A stretch of 64,000 bases of DNA from CAYMUL01 sp964393605 (lineage in GTDB: Bacteria > Bacteroidota > Ignavibacteria > Ignavibacteriales > Ignavibacteriaceae). This document shows, one piece after another, positions 52,117 through 61,745 of this stretch. The notes beneath the pieces are model-generated. The model was not told the origin of the DNA. It saw only the letters and a list, made by a program, of their open reading frames with translations, and did no database searches. The first letter of the stretch is position 1, and each line of letters begins with the position of its first letter. Location: assembly GCA_964393605.1 (NCBI GenBank), contig CAYMUL010000017.1:1-64000 (forward strand), written 5' to 3'. The position numbers and the translations under genes are program-made.

Positions 52117-53168
52117 TGATGAAATTTGAAAACGATCTTTTTTTAAGAACAATACGAAAAGAAAAAGTTGAACGTACACCTGTTTGGATGATGCGTCAGG
52201 CGGGAAGATATTTACCCGAATATCGTGCTGTTCGTGCAAAAGCAGATTTTTTAACGATGTGTAAAACTCCCGAACTCGCGGCAGAAGTAACGATTCAACC
52301 CATTGATATTATTGGCGTTGATGCCGCAATCATTTTCTCAGACATACTTGTAATTCCCGAAGCGATGGGAATGGAATTAATTATGCACGAAGGAAAAGGT
52401 CCTCTCTTTACACATCCGATTCGGAATGAGAACGATGCGAAATCGTTGAAAAGAATTGATGCAGAAATGGATTTGAAATATGTTCTTGATGCAGTCGCGT
52501 TAACAAAAAAAGAATTGAAAGGACGGGTTCCACTAATCGGATTTTGTGGTGCGCCGTGGACTCTTCTTACTTATATGGTTGAAGGTAAAGGATCAAAAAC
52601 TTTTTCAGAGGTAAAGAAATTAATTTATCACAATCCAAAACTTGCGCATGAAGTATTAAATCTTTTAGCCGATTCATGCGCGGAATATCTTTCGGCAAAG
52701 ATTGATGCGGGTGCCGACGCAGTGCAAATATTTGATACATGGGGTGGAATTCTTTCCCAAAAAGATTTTGAAGAATTTTCTCTTCCTTACATCGCAAAAA
52801 TTATTGCGCAGTTAAAAAGAAAAGATGAACCGGTAATTGTATTTGCGAAAGGTGTTCATTACGCAATTGAAAAAATTGCAAACTGCGGTTGCGATGTTGT
52901 TGGGCTTGATTGGACTATGAATCTCGGCGCAGTACGAAAGCAAATCGGCGACAAAGTTGCACTGCAAGGAAATTTAGATCCCACGATTCTTTACTCAAGC
53001 GAAGCGAAAATTGAAGAAGAAGTAATTCGAATATTGAAAGAATTTGGAAATGGAAGCGGGCATGTGTTTAATCTTGGACACGGCATTCTTCCCGATGTTG
53101 AACCTGAAAAAGCAAAACACTTTGTTCGATGTGTTAAGGATTTGAGCAAACAATTTCAAGTAGGATGA
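52116..53168 (+). CDS. hemE: Uroporphyrinogen decarboxylase
   Basis: 350 residues: RTPVWMMRQAGRYLPEYRAV (the binding-loop signature with the Arg pair), IFSDILVIPEAMGMEL, GFCGAPWTLLTYMVEGKGSK, and a late GNLDPTILYSS and NLGHGILPDVEPE. It converts uroporphyrinogen III to coproporphyrinogen III. Its ATG shares a base with the TetR-HemD stop (TAATG). All usual catalytic segments are present. Confidence 0.97.
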   Translation: MMKFENDLFLRTIRKEKVERTPVWMMRQAGRYLPEYRAVRAKADFLTMCKTPELAAEVTIQPIDIIGVDAAIIFSDILVIPEAMGMELIMHEGKGPLFTHPIRNENDAKSLKRIDAEMDLKYVLDAVALTKKELKGRVPLIGFCGAPWTLLTYMVEGKGSKTFSEVKKLIYHNPKLAHEVLNLLADSCAEYLSAKIDAGADAVQIFDTWGGILSQKDFEEFSLPYIAKIIAQLKRKDEPVIVFAKGVHYAIEKIANCGCDVVGLDWTMNLGAVRKQIGDKVALQGNLDPTILYSSEAKIEEEVIRILKEFGNGSGHVFNLGHGILPDVEPEKAKHFVRCVKDLSKQFQVG

Positions 53169-53170
53169 AT

Positions 53171-53493
53171 GGCTCGCGAGTTGAGAAAGATTATGGATTC
53201 AAAGATCAGATTCGTAGAGCATCAATTTCAAAAATGGATAATATTGCCGAAGGATTTGAAAGAGGGAGCGATAAAGATTTTATAAAATTACTCTTCTATT
53301 CAAAAGGATTTGCGGAGAAGTAAGCTGTATGCTCAATGTTGCAAACGAACTGAATTATCTTCCAACGGAGAAATATGAAAAATTAAAAAACGATTGCTTC
53401 GACATATCAAAACAATTAGGAAGTTTTATCAAGTACCTTTCAAAAAAAAATTTGATTTTGAGTAAAACGAGTTTTGAACGAAGCGATTTTTAA
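53171..53493 (+). pseudogene. Decayed four-helix-bundle (S23-like) protein gene
   Basis: Between hemE and hemN three reading frames together spell a four-helix-bundle protein of the type found with 23S rRNA intervening sequences: ARELRK at the start in one frame, then KDYGFKDQIRRASIS with NIAEGFERGSDKDFI in another, then after a one-base loss near 53318 the third frame VSCMLNVANELNYL to QLGSFIKYL, ending at 53493. The order and wording match the family, but no single frame is open, so it is a pseudogene. The 70 bases after it carry the phrase AAACGATT repeated. Confidence 0.75.
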
Positions 53494-53564
53494 GTGAAAC
53501 GATTCTTAAGTAAAACGATTTTTGAATGAATTGATTTTAATAACCAAACACACAACCAATAACC

Positions 53565-54938
53565 ATGCATATAAATCTTGATTTAGTAAAAAAATATGAT
53601 AAACCCGGACCGCGTTATACAAGCTATCCGACAGCGCCCCACTTCAACGAAAACTTTACCGCCGAAGATTACATCGATGAAATTGTAAAAACAAATTACG
53701 GCGACAGTCTTCCCGATCTTTCGCTCTACTTTCATTTACCGTATTGCGATACGCTTTGTTTCTTCTGCGGTTGCAACATGATAATAACAAGAAACAGAGA
53801 TCGCGTGAAGGAATACATTTCATATTTAAAAAAAGAAATCGATTTACTTCGAACATATCTTTTGCCCGAAAGAAAAGTTGCACAACTACATTGGGGGGGA
53901 GGAACACCGACTCACTTATTCCCGGATGAAATTTTCGAACTCGCTTCTTACATCTCACAATCTTTTTCATTTAAAGAAAATTCCGAAAACGGATGCGAAA
54001 TTGATCCACGCGGATTGACGCACGAACATCTTAAAGCCTTGCGGGAAAACGGATTCAACCGCATCAGCATGGGCGTTCAAGATTTTGACGCGAAAGTGCA
54101 ACGAGCTACAAACAGAATTCAACCCGAAGAGATGACGAGACAAGTCGTGTCATGGATTCGTGAATTAAAATTTGATAGCATCAATCTCGATTTGATTTAC
54201 GGACTTCCATTCCAATCACTAAAAAGTTTTGAAGATACGGTTGAAAAAATTATTGATATTTCTCCGGATCGAATTGCATTATTTAATTATGCGCATGTTC
54301 CGTGGATGAAAAAACATATGGCGTTAATTCACAAAGAAGATTTACCGGTCGCAGAAGTGAAATTGGAAATTCTAAAAATGACAATAGAAAAATTGACGGG
54401 CGCCGGTTATGTTTTTATCGGGATGGATCATTTTGCAAAACCGAATGATGAGCTTTCTGTTGCAATGAAAAATAAAAATCTTTATAGAAATTTTCAGGGC
54501 TATAGCACTAACGCCGGCGCGGATCTTTATGCATTCGGCATAACTGCAATTAGCCAATTACAAAATATTTACGCGCAAAACTTCAAGACAGAAAAAGAAT
54601 ATTTTGCTTCACTCGATAACGATAAACTCCCCGTAAATAAAGGCTACAAATTAAGTGATGATGATTTATTGCGTCGTTATGTTATTATGAAAATTATGTG
54701 CGACTTCGAATTAATCTACGCAGATGTCGAACGGAAATTCAATATTGATTTCAAAAAATATTTTGCAAATGGAATCGCAAATCTTGAACAATTTGCAAAG
54801 GATGATTTAATTCAAATGCGTGAAGATAGTTTTACAATTTCGGAGATGGGGAGGTTATTGATAAGAAACATCGCAATAAACTTTGACGGATACATTGAGC
54901 GAAAAGAAGATACTGCTCGCTACTCGCGAACGGTTTGA
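53565..54938 (+). CDS. hemN: Oxygen-independent coproporphyrinogen III oxidase
   Basis: 457-residue radical SAM enzyme: PGPRYTSYPTAPHFNENF, the cluster motif YCDTLCFFCGC, LHWGGGTPTHL, INLDLIYGLPFQ and a C-terminal domain reaching RYSRTV. It oxidatively decarboxylates coproporphyrinogen III without oxygen, which fits an anaerobic or facultative life. It comes last in the heme cluster, separated from hemE by a decayed gene, and may have its own promoter. Normal length. Confidence 0.95.
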   Translation: MHINLDLVKKYDKPGPRYTSYPTAPHFNENFTAEDYIDEIVKTNYGDSLPDLSLYFHLPYCDTLCFFCGCNMIITRNRDRVKEYISYLKKEIDLLRTYLLPERKVAQLHWGGGTPTHLFPDEIFELASYISQSFSFKENSENGCEIDPRGLTHEHLKALRENGFNRISMGVQDFDAKVQRATNRIQPEEMTRQVVSWIRELKFDSINLDLIYGLPFQSLKSFEDTVEKIIDISPDRIALFNYAHVPWMKKHMALIHKEDLPVAEVKLEILKMTIEKLTGAGYVFIGMDHFAKPNDELSVAMKNKNLYRNFQGYSTNAGADLYAFGITAISQLQNIYAQNFKTEKEYFASLDNDKLPVNKGYKLSDDDLLRRYVIMKIMCDFELIYADVERKFNIDFKKYFANGIANLEQFAKDDLIQMREDSFTISEMGRLLIRNIAINFDGYIERKEDTARYSRTV

Positions 54939-54942
54939 AAGT

Positions 54943-55350
54943 TTAAGCTTTTATTTTTACACCCATTACTTCGCGATACACCATGAACTTCAATCGTTCT
55001 CGATGTTTTCTTAACATAAGTGCGCTAAGAAATCCGCCTAAAACTTCGTCTGTCTTACGTTTAAGTTCTTCTATTTTTGGTAAAATATCTGCGAGCAATT
55101 GATCGTTTTTCGGTACAAAAATTTCAGGAACTTCCAATTCCATAAATACTTTCAAGAAACGAGCTTCTTCTTCCGAGCGACATTCGATGTAAGACTCGCT
55201 TTTTCTGCCGAGAATTACATAATATAATTTCCAGCCGAAGAATTCACTTTCAATTCTTGTAACTCCGCTGTTCAGAGGAAGTTCAAATCTTCTTCTATCT
55301 TTTCTTGGTAAAGATAATACTTTCTCTTTATAGTAATCACCAATCAGCAT
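54943..55350 (-). CDS. Unknown protein coupled to the restriction-type gene
   Basis: 135 residues, no signal or membrane segment. Basic N-terminus (MLIGDYYKEKVLSLPRKDRR), a middle with YVILGRKSESYIECRSEEEA and a helical C-terminal half (LPKIEELKRKTDEVLGGFLS). Not recognised. Its ATG is 3 bp past the stop of the nuclease/methylase gene, so it is the third member of the cassette. It may be a specificity or immunity-type accessory; nothing in the sequence proves it. Confidence 0.65.
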   Translation of the reverse strand: MLIGDYYKEKVLSLPRKDRRRFELPLNSGVTRIESEFFGWKLYYVILGRKSESYIECRSEEEARFLKVFMELEVPEIFVPKNDQLLADILPKIEELKRKTDEVLGGFLSALMLRKHRERLKFMVYREVMGVKIKA

Positions 55351-55353
55351 AAG

Positions 55354-58300
55354 TTAAGATTGCCTCAATAGTGTTGTAATTATATTTTCTTTAATCATCA
55401 TCAAGTCAACATCATTTACACCGTTACCATTGTAGACGCTGTCCGATCTTGAAAGCCGACTTTTAACCATATCCACAACCGCGGCATAGATTTTAATTTG
55501 TTGTTCTTCGTTTAATCCGAAAAGATTTTCCATAATTATTTTATCCAGATTTCTACGAGCAGGTTTTATTCTGTTGAAATCAATAGAAATAGGGTTTTCG
55601 GCAATTTCAATGAAAACACTTTCAGCTTTTTCATTCAATAATTTTTTATAAGCCGAAACAATTTTTTTTCTCACGTTACTATCTATAGTATGAAGATCAA
55701 TCATAGGAAGTTGCTCAACAACTTTAACGTCAATATCTGCAATCGCTTGGGCACCGGTTAATTGACGTGACGAAAATTCCGTAAAAAGTCTGATGATAGT
55801 TGAATTAAGAATACCGCCAAGTAAATAAATATTTTTTTTATTTTTGGGAAAAATTCCATAAAATTTTTTATCCTCATACACATTATCATTTAGAAGCACA
55901 GGCATTCTTTCACCAACTTTTGCGGGAAAAATTAATGGGGCGTATTCCCAATTTTTCCCGAGTGCATACCATGGATTTCTTCCATGACAGGTTGGGCGAA
56001 CTGCGTAGCCGGCTTCCTCTCCGGATAGAATATATCTTAATATTTTTTTCCCGCGCAAAGATTTTTTGTCTTTCCAACAGATAATTGATTTTCGCTTTAA
56101 CTGATTTTTATCAACTTTATAATTCGGGGTTTCTTTAAGTGTAAAAACTATCGGTTGTAAAAATTCTTTTTCAATTTCGTGCCGTGTTGCTTCTTCCTCA
56201 GTTAAATAAAAGAATTCGTTGGCACCTGATTTTATTCCGAATCTAACTTTCGCAACATCCGAGAGCTTTATTAGAGATTTACTTTTTTGTCTAAGGACTT
56301 CAAATAGAATTTCCGGTGCTCTGATATATTTAGCCCAATTAGTTCCGACATATTTCATGTCGTCCGAATTAAATCCTTCTTTCCATAAAGATTTTTGATC
56401 TTTAACATAAATTTTTAAATCATCATTTTCGTAGACATTGCTATGGGAGAGAATGGTTTTCACCAAGCCATCAAGTGCATCCGAACGTTGAACTTGACCC
56501 TCCCAATTTTTTTCGATAGGAGGAATTATTTTGCCAAGTCTTTTTTTCAAATGAACAAAGCGAACTTTGTTTTTCTCACGTTCTTTTTCATTACCACATT
56601 TATTTAAAACTAAAATACATGTATTGATATCTGCATCTGTGAACCATCGTTCAACTTTGGATTCGATGAGTGCTACTATTTTATAATTCTTAAGAAAGAA
56701 TTCTTGCAGCCCAACTCCATAGTCGGAATCAAGCCAAAGAGAAGAAACGATAAAGCCAAAATAGCCGTCTTCCTTAAGAAACTTTGTTCCGTGAACAAAA
56801 AAATATGAATGAACACCGGCGCGCTTGCTGATATCTGCAAGTCTTTCATCACCACTAAAGACTGCGCTTTCAATTAATTCTTCTTTATTAACACCTGTAT
56901 CCGGAATTTCTTCCTGTCGTGTGTAAGGCGGATTACCAATAATAGCATCAAAGAATCTTGGATACGTTATTTCCTTCACATCTTTTCCCAAAGTTTTTGC
57001 TCTTCGCTTTCTCCATGCATCGGCTTCAAAACCTTCCTTATCGGCTTGAAGAGCAAAAAAATCTTCGTGTAAAATGTTTGGATAATTTTCTGTTTGACTT
57101 AAATCATTAATTGCAAGATTTATTGTAGCGAGGTGAGCGGGGAATTTAGCAATATCGTTACCCCAAATAGTACTGAGAATATCATTGTGAGTTTTTAACT
57201 GATTCATCAACTTTTTATGCTGGTATGCACGAACCAAAAAAGTACCCGCACCGCAGGACGGATCTAAAACTTTATCATCTTCATGCTTAACACAGAATTT
57301 CAAAATAAGATCTATCACATCGGGACTTGTGAAATATTGCCCCAAAGTATGCCGTTCGCTTTCGGGAATAATTCTTTCAAAAATTCTCCCGATGATATCA
57401 AATCCCAGTGAAGAAAAATCATACTTGCGTAAAACATTGACATAATCTTTTATTTCCTCAATTATTTCAATACTGTCGGGGAACGCTATTTCATCAATGA
57501 AGTCGGTTGTATAAATTGTTTCATAATCTATTTTAAGTACGAGATCAAAATGGGCTTGTAGCATTGATTTGATTAGATGACCACGAGTATAACTCAAAGG
57601 AATTTCTAACAAGTCAAGTTTATCGGGTCGCTTTGCCTGAAGCAAATTATAGAAAAGAATTTTGTTAATTAAAAGATATGCTGTTTGTCGCGAAGCTTTT
57701 GCAAAATCATCATGAGAAAAAGTGAAAGACCAACCTTGCTCGACAAACCAAGATTTTAAAGAATTAGCGAATGATGAATCCTTATGACATTTATCATCAA
57801 TCATGTTTTTGTAATAACTACTGAGTACCCGAATTTTTTCGTGAATCCGAAAAATTAAAAATTCATCCAGTGCTAATTTCGGTTCAGATTCTTTTCCAGT
57901 ATGAACCGAGTGGAGTTTGAGAAGAAATTCTCGTAGACCTCTTTTAATCTGTTCACTAATTTTTTGGTTTTCGATATCATCCAAATTATCAATTTCTGAA
58001 AGATTGTATTTATCTATTATCTGTTCTTCTTCCTTTTTTAAAGAATTAACTTTTTCAGTGTTGAACCAGATAAGTTTTTTAAAATTAGTTGTGGCAAAAT
58101 ATTTAGCTTTACGTTTAGTAGCTTTTAATCTTGCCGGCTCTTTTAATTCGTGATCGTTAAAAACATTAAAGTAGGGTTGCTTTGCCTCGATAAGACAGAG
58201 AACATTTTTGCTCCTTCTATTTTCATAAATAATTAGATCAGGTCTCTTTTTATCAGAAGCACTCGTTTCAACATCGGGCAAACACAGATCAAGTTTTTCT

Positions 58301-58419
58301 TCTTCAACAATCTGCCGCATCCAATGCATCAAAACAGCAACTGCAGTTTGCTCTGTTTTATGTACGGTTCTGTCAAAGGCACCGGAGATAGCGCTGCTGC
58401 CGATTTTATTCTTTTTCAT
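55354..58419 (-). CDS. Type IIG-like restriction endonuclease with N6-adenine methylase
   Basis: 1021 residues from the ATG at 58419; a start at 58473 would overlap the RadC-like gene by 68 bp. N-terminal nuclease of PD-(D/E)xK type: RPDLIIYENRR then CLIEAKQ (Asp ~61, Glu ~78, Lys ~80). Methylase motifs: LGQYFTSPDVIDLIL (360 region), LDPSCGAGTFLVRAY (SAM site, ~385) and IIGNPPYTRQ (~496, the N6-adenine motif). The C-terminal third (from about 700) has TaqI-like target-recognition features (LIKLSDVAKVRFGIKSGANE, then ILNSTIIRLFTEFSSRQLTG). One polypeptide could thus both cut and methylate. Confidence 0.88.
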   Translation of the reverse strand: MKKNKIGSSAISGAFDRTVHKTEQTAVAVLMHWMRQIVEEEKLDLCLPDVETSASDKKRPDLIIYENRRSKNVLCLIEAKQPYFNVFNDHELKEPARLKATKRKAKYFATTNFKKLIWFNTEKVNSLKKEEEQIIDKYNLSEIDNLDDIENQKISEQIKRGLREFLLKLHSVHTGKESEPKLALDEFLIFRIHEKIRVLSSYYKNMIDDKCHKDSSFANSLKSWFVEQGWSFTFSHDDFAKASRQTAYLLINKILFYNLLQAKRPDKLDLLEIPLSYTRGHLIKSMLQAHFDLVLKIDYETIYTTDFIDEIAFPDSIEIIEEIKDYVNVLRKYDFSSLGFDIIGRIFERIIPESERHTLGQYFTSPDVIDLILKFCVKHEDDKVLDPSCGAGTFLVRAYQHKKLMNQLKTHNDILSTIWGNDIAKFPAHLATINLAINDLSQTENYPNILHEDFFALQADKEGFEADAWRKRRAKTLGKDVKEITYPRFFDAIIGNPPYTRQEEIPDTGVNKEELIESAVFSGDERLADISKRAGVHSYFFVHGTKFLKEDGYFGFIVSSLWLDSDYGVGLQEFFLKNYKIVALIESKVERWFTDADINTCILVLNKCGNEKEREKNKVRFVHLKKRLGKIIPPIEKNWEGQVQRSDALDGLVKTILSHSNVYENDDLKIYVKDQKSLWKEGFNSDDMKYVGTNWAKYIRAPEILFEVLRQKSKSLIKLSDVAKVRFGIKSGANEFFYLTEEEATRHEIEKEFLQPIVFTLKETPNYKVDKNQLKRKSIICWKDKKSLRGKKILRYILSGEEAGYAVRPTCHGRNPWYALGKNWEYAPLIFPAKVGERMPVLLNDNVYEDKKFYGIFPKNKKNIYLLGGILNSTIIRLFTEFSSRQLTGAQAIADIDVKVVEQLPMIDLHTIDSNVRKKIVSAYKKLLNEKAESVFIEIAENPISIDFNRIKPARRNLDKIIMENLFGLNEEQQIKIYAAVVDMVKSRLSRSDSVYNGNGVNDVDLMMIKENIITTLLRQS

Positions 58420-58744
58420 ACTCTTCAAAAACTTGGTCAACGATTCTTCGGGCAATTTCAAAAAGTGCGGCAATCCTTACTATTTTTCTTTCCCCCATTC
58501 CTTTAAATTCAAGAAATCTTGATAACGGTTGATTGGCAATACCTTTATATCCGCTGAACCGCCGAAGTATTTCGTCTGCCAATTCTTCGGCACTTTTGCC
58601 TTTTGTTCCCGTTGAAATTATAATTGCGAGCAACTCCGCATCAGAAAGACATTTTGCGCCTTTCTCAATTAACTTACCCCCCGGATGTTTCCATCGTTCG
58701 TAATCAGTTGTCGGTTCGGATATTTTGAATTTCGTTTTACTCAT
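58406..58744 (-). CDS. RadC N-terminal (helix-hairpin-helix) domain protein without the MPN domain
   Basis: 112 residues. It reads as the first half of RadC/UPF0758: CLSDAELLAIIISTGTKGKS, then ADEILRRFSGYKGIANQPLS and FKGMGERKIVRIAALFEIA (the helix-hairpin-helix), ending EYEKE. The metal-dependent JAB/MPN domain that makes up the rest of RadC (~120 more residues) is absent, and the next gene starts 14 bp inside it. It probably binds DNA. Its place as first gene of the restriction-type cassette suggests a partner role. Confidence 0.83.
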   Translation of the reverse strand: MSKTKFKISEPTTDYERWKHPGGKLIEKGAKCLSDAELLAIIISTGTKGKSAEELADEILRRFSGYKGIANQPLSRFLEFKGMGERKIVRIAALFEIARRIVDQVFEEYEKE

Positions 58745-58780
58745 TTATAAAAATATTAATTAACGTAACATAATCTTAAT

Positions 58781-59995
58781 TTAATTATTCGGTCTTTCTC
58801 CCATTGGTGCGGTTGTAAAGAAATCGTTGTAATATCTTTGAGTATATTTTTCAACTAACTCACTAATTCTTTCTTCACTTGAAGATTTAATAATTAAACC
58901 TGCGTGATACGGTTTATTCATTCTCCAGACTACTTCAGGGTCGTTGTAGGAATTAAGATCGGGATATTCTTGTTTTGCGAGTGAAGTAATTATTGCGGCA
59001 AAATTATTTTCTTCTTCCGGCGGAGAATATTTTTTGAGATCATGACTAACTTCAATCTTCGCCCATTCTCTCCAAAGATTAATTCCCGATGCAGCTTCAA
59101 TTAAATTTGATAAATGTGCGCCCCCCACTCTTGCAGAGGTTTCTATAAAATAAAAATTTCCGTTGTCGGATGATTTCACAAATTCAGAATGAGAAACTCC
59201 GTAAAGCAATCCGAACGCTTTAAGAAGTCTGTCGTTTATTCCAAGAAGTTTCATCGAGTCTTCCGATTCGCGATTCAAGTTTTGGCTTGTAAATACGCGC
59301 CCTTGGTGAGCTACTTCAAATGGCGGCGTTCCATATTTGCTGGCGATTGCAAATTTAATTTCACCGTTAACAACGATTGAATCGACGTGATAAATATTTC
59401 CGGTGATAAATTGTTCGGCGAGAAAAAAAGATTGTTCGTCGCCGAGTTCATTTACGCGATTCCATAATTCATTTTCATCGTTCACTTTTTTCATTCCGTA
59501 TGCACCTGCAAGCATACGCGGTTTTACCATATAAGGAAATGGAACTCTTGAGATAAATTGTTTTATCTCATCATAATTTAAAATGTGCTGAAACTCGGGG
59601 ACGGGAATTCCTTTTTCTTTTGCACGGGTGCGCATTGCAAGTTTGTCGCGGAAGTATCGCGCAGTTGTATCTCCCATTCCTGGAACGCGCAGATGTTCTC
59701 GCACCGAAGCGGCTTTCTCCACATCAAAATCGTCGAGCGCAACGATGCGGTCAATCTTTTCATTTCTTGCAAGATAACTTACGCCATAAATAACATCTCG
59801 CATATTCCATTCTTGTTTTTGATCGGGAATGAAAAATATTTCATCCAGCGATTCGCGAGGCCAACTCGCATTTTCCAAACTTTTTGAAGTTAGGAGAACA
59901 ACACGAGCACCTTGATTTTTAGCCTCGCGCATGAAGTCGAAACCTTTTTCATAACTTGCCAAACATAAGATTGTTTTATTCTTACCTTTACTCAT
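58781..59995 (-). CDS. ATP-grasp ligase-like protein
   Basis: 404 residues from the ATG at 59995, with GAGAGA just ahead; an in-frame TTG at 60010 is less likely. N-terminal Rossmann-like part (TILCLASYEKGFDFMREAKN), then the ATP-grasp fold: KLAMRTRAKEKGIPVPEFQ, YMVKPRMLAGAYGMKKV (phosphate-binding Lys loop) and FYFIETSARVGGAHLSNLI (metal-binding Glu). It resembles carbamoyl-phosphate-synthase/biotin-carboxylase-like enzymes that join a carboxylate to an amine or thiol. Substrates unknown. It precedes the restriction-type cassette by 36 bp on the same strand, which may be chance. Confidence 0.8.
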   Translation of the reverse strand: MSKGKNKTILCLASYEKGFDFMREAKNQGARVVLLTSKSLENASWPRESLDEIFFIPDQKQEWNMRDVIYGVSYLARNEKIDRIVALDDFDVEKAASVREHLRVPGMGDTTARYFRDKLAMRTRAKEKGIPVPEFQHILNYDEIKQFISRVPFPYMVKPRMLAGAYGMKKVNDENELWNRVNELGDEQSFFLAEQFITGNIYHVDSIVVNGEIKFAIASKYGTPPFEVAHQGRVFTSQNLNRESEDSMKLLGINDRLLKAFGLLYGVSHSEFVKSSDNGNFYFIETSARVGGAHLSNLIEAASGINLWREWAKIEVSHDLKKYSPPEEENNFAAIITSLAKQEYPDLNSYNDPEVVWRMNKPYHAGLIIKSSSEERISELVEKYTQRYYNDFFTTAPMGERPNN

Positions 59996-60086
59996 TGCAT
60001 TCTCTCTCAATTAATATTTTGAATTTAAAATGATAATAAACTTTTGTGAAATCAGTTTCAATAGGTAATTTAAGATTAGTTAAATT

Positions 60087-60524
60087 CTAATCGGCGTAAA
60101 GTTCGAACTCTTTTTCAACTGATGTGCTGTTGCCGTTCTTTTTATCTGTGATAGATATAACCAATTTATAAGTTCCGGGTTTAAAAGTTGAACCCAGCTC
60201 AAACTGAATATCGATTGGAACATCCGCTAAAATTTCGTTTGATGTTCCTTCCAGATTATCGTTAAAAATTTTTTCAATCTTTGTATTGTCGGGTGTTATC
60301 AAATCGGCGGAGTAATTTAAGTTGTACTGAAAAATATTTTCGACTTTATCTTGCTGAACTCCTTTTACAATTGCGCTCGCGTTAATCTCCCACGCATCGA
60401 CTAAGTCATACGCAAAAACTTCAACGCTCTGTGCAGAAAACCGAACAGGTTCATCTTTTCCGCAGCCGAACAACAGCATGATTGAAAATGAAATAAACAA
60501 AATTTTCGTTTGAGCTGAATTCAT
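60087..60524 (-). CDS. Unknown lipoprotein
   Basis: 145 residues with a lipobox MLLFGC and lipid Cys about 21, then a beta-sandwich-like body (SAQSVEVFAYDLVDAWEINA to KPGTYKLVISITDKKNG), which looks like a small immunoglobulin-type domain. No family was recognised. It starts 15 bp after the serC stop on the same strand, so it is probably co-transcribed with serC. Function cannot be given. Confidence 0.65.
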   Translation of the reverse strand: MNSAQTKILFISFSIMLLFGCGKDEPVRFSAQSVEVFAYDLVDAWEINASAIVKGVQQDKVENIFQYNLNYSADLITPDNTKIEKIFNDNLEGTSNEILADVPIDIQFELGSTFKPGTYKLVISITDKKNGNSTSVEKEFELYAD

Positions 60525-60539
60525 GTTAACCTCGCTTTA

Positions 60540-61628
60540 TTAACCGTTTTTCGTTTGAAAATCTTTCATGAATGAAACAAGATATTCAACGCCTTTTTTA
60601 GGAAATGCATTATAAATTGATGCGCGCAATCCACCGACAGAACGATGACCTTTCAATCCATCAAAGCCTGCGGCTGTTGTTTCTTTAATTAATTTCTTTT
60701 CAAGTTCTTCAGAAGGAAGATTAAAAGTTATGTTCATTAATGAACGGCTATCATTTTCTGCATGTCCGCGATAATATCCGCCGCTTGCATCAATGCAATC
60801 ATAAAGAATATTTGCTTTCTCCAAATTCAATTTATACATCGCATCCAATCCGCCGTTCTTCAATAAATATTTTCCGACAAGATTAATGATATAAATTCCG
60901 AAACAATTTGGAGTGTTGTAAAGAGAATTATTTTCCGCGTGAGTTTTGTAACTCAACATTGTGTGCAGTGATGATGAACTTCGTTCGAGCATATCTTTTC
61001 TCATTATTACAAGCGTAACGCCGGAAGGACCAATGTTCTTCTGCGCACCCGCATAAATCAAGGCGTATTTGCTAACATCAATTTTTTTGTGAAGAATATC
61101 CGAAGATGCATCACAAACAAGAGGAACAGCACCGACATTCGGCTCGCTTTTGAATTGCGTTCCAAATATTGTGTTGTTCGATGTGAAGTGAACGTAAGCC
61201 GCTTCAGAATCTAATTTCAGTTCTTCCTGTTTGGGGATGCGTTTAAAATTTTCTCCTTCGGTAGATGCGGCGATGTTCACGGTTCCGCAACGCTTCGCTT
61301 CTTTAATTGCTTTTTGAGACCACGTACCTGTGTTGATGTAATCAGCTTTATTTGCAGGTGGCATCAAGTTTAGCGGCACCATCGAAAATTGCAGTGATGC
61401 GCCTCCTTGTAAAAATAATATTTCGTAATTATCGGGAATCGAAAGCAATTCTTTCATCGAAGAAATTGCGCCCGCGTGAATTTCGTCAAACACTTTTGAA
61501 CGATGACTGATTTCAAGAACAGACATTCCTACTCCGGGAAGTGTGAAGAGTTGTTCTTGAGCTTCTTTTAATACTGCCTCCGGTAAAACTGCCGGACCGG
61601 CGCTGAAGTTATATATTCTATTTTCCAT
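60540..61628 (-). CDS. serC: Phosphoserine aminotransferase
   Basis: 362 residues: RIYNFSAGPAVLPEAVLKEA, FLQGGASLQFSMVPLNLM, the PLP lysine in YAGAQKNIGPSGVTLVI, and RSVGGLRASIYNAFP near the end. It transaminates 3-phosphohydroxypyruvate to phosphoserine in serine synthesis, and may also act in pyridoxal-phosphate synthesis. Length is normal. It follows a DUF1015 gene by about 115 bp on the same strand, a neighbourhood common in Bacteroidota. Confidence 0.95.
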   Translation of the reverse strand: MENRIYNFSAGPAVLPEAVLKEAQEQLFTLPGVGMSVLEISHRSKVFDEIHAGAISSMKELLSIPDNYEILFLQGGASLQFSMVPLNLMPPANKADYINTGTWSQKAIKEAKRCGTVNIAASTEGENFKRIPKQEELKLDSEAAYVHFTSNNTIFGTQFKSEPNVGAVPLVCDASSDILHKKIDVSKYALIYAGAQKNIGPSGVTLVIMRKDMLERSSSSLHTMLSYKTHAENNSLYNTPNCFGIYIINLVGKYLLKNGGLDAMYKLNLEKANILYDCIDASGGYYRGHAENDSRSLMNITFNLPSEELEKKLIKETTAAGFDGLKGHRSVGGLRASIYNAFPKKGVEYLVSFMKDFQTKNG

Positions 61629-61745
61629 TACTTGTTTCCTTTTTGTTGTGTAAGGGTGAAAAGTTTTTATTTCCTAAATTATTTTTCAAATTCCTTCTTC
61701 GGATTCATCTTCTTCTCTAAAAAAGCGTAAGGGATGAGATTTGAA

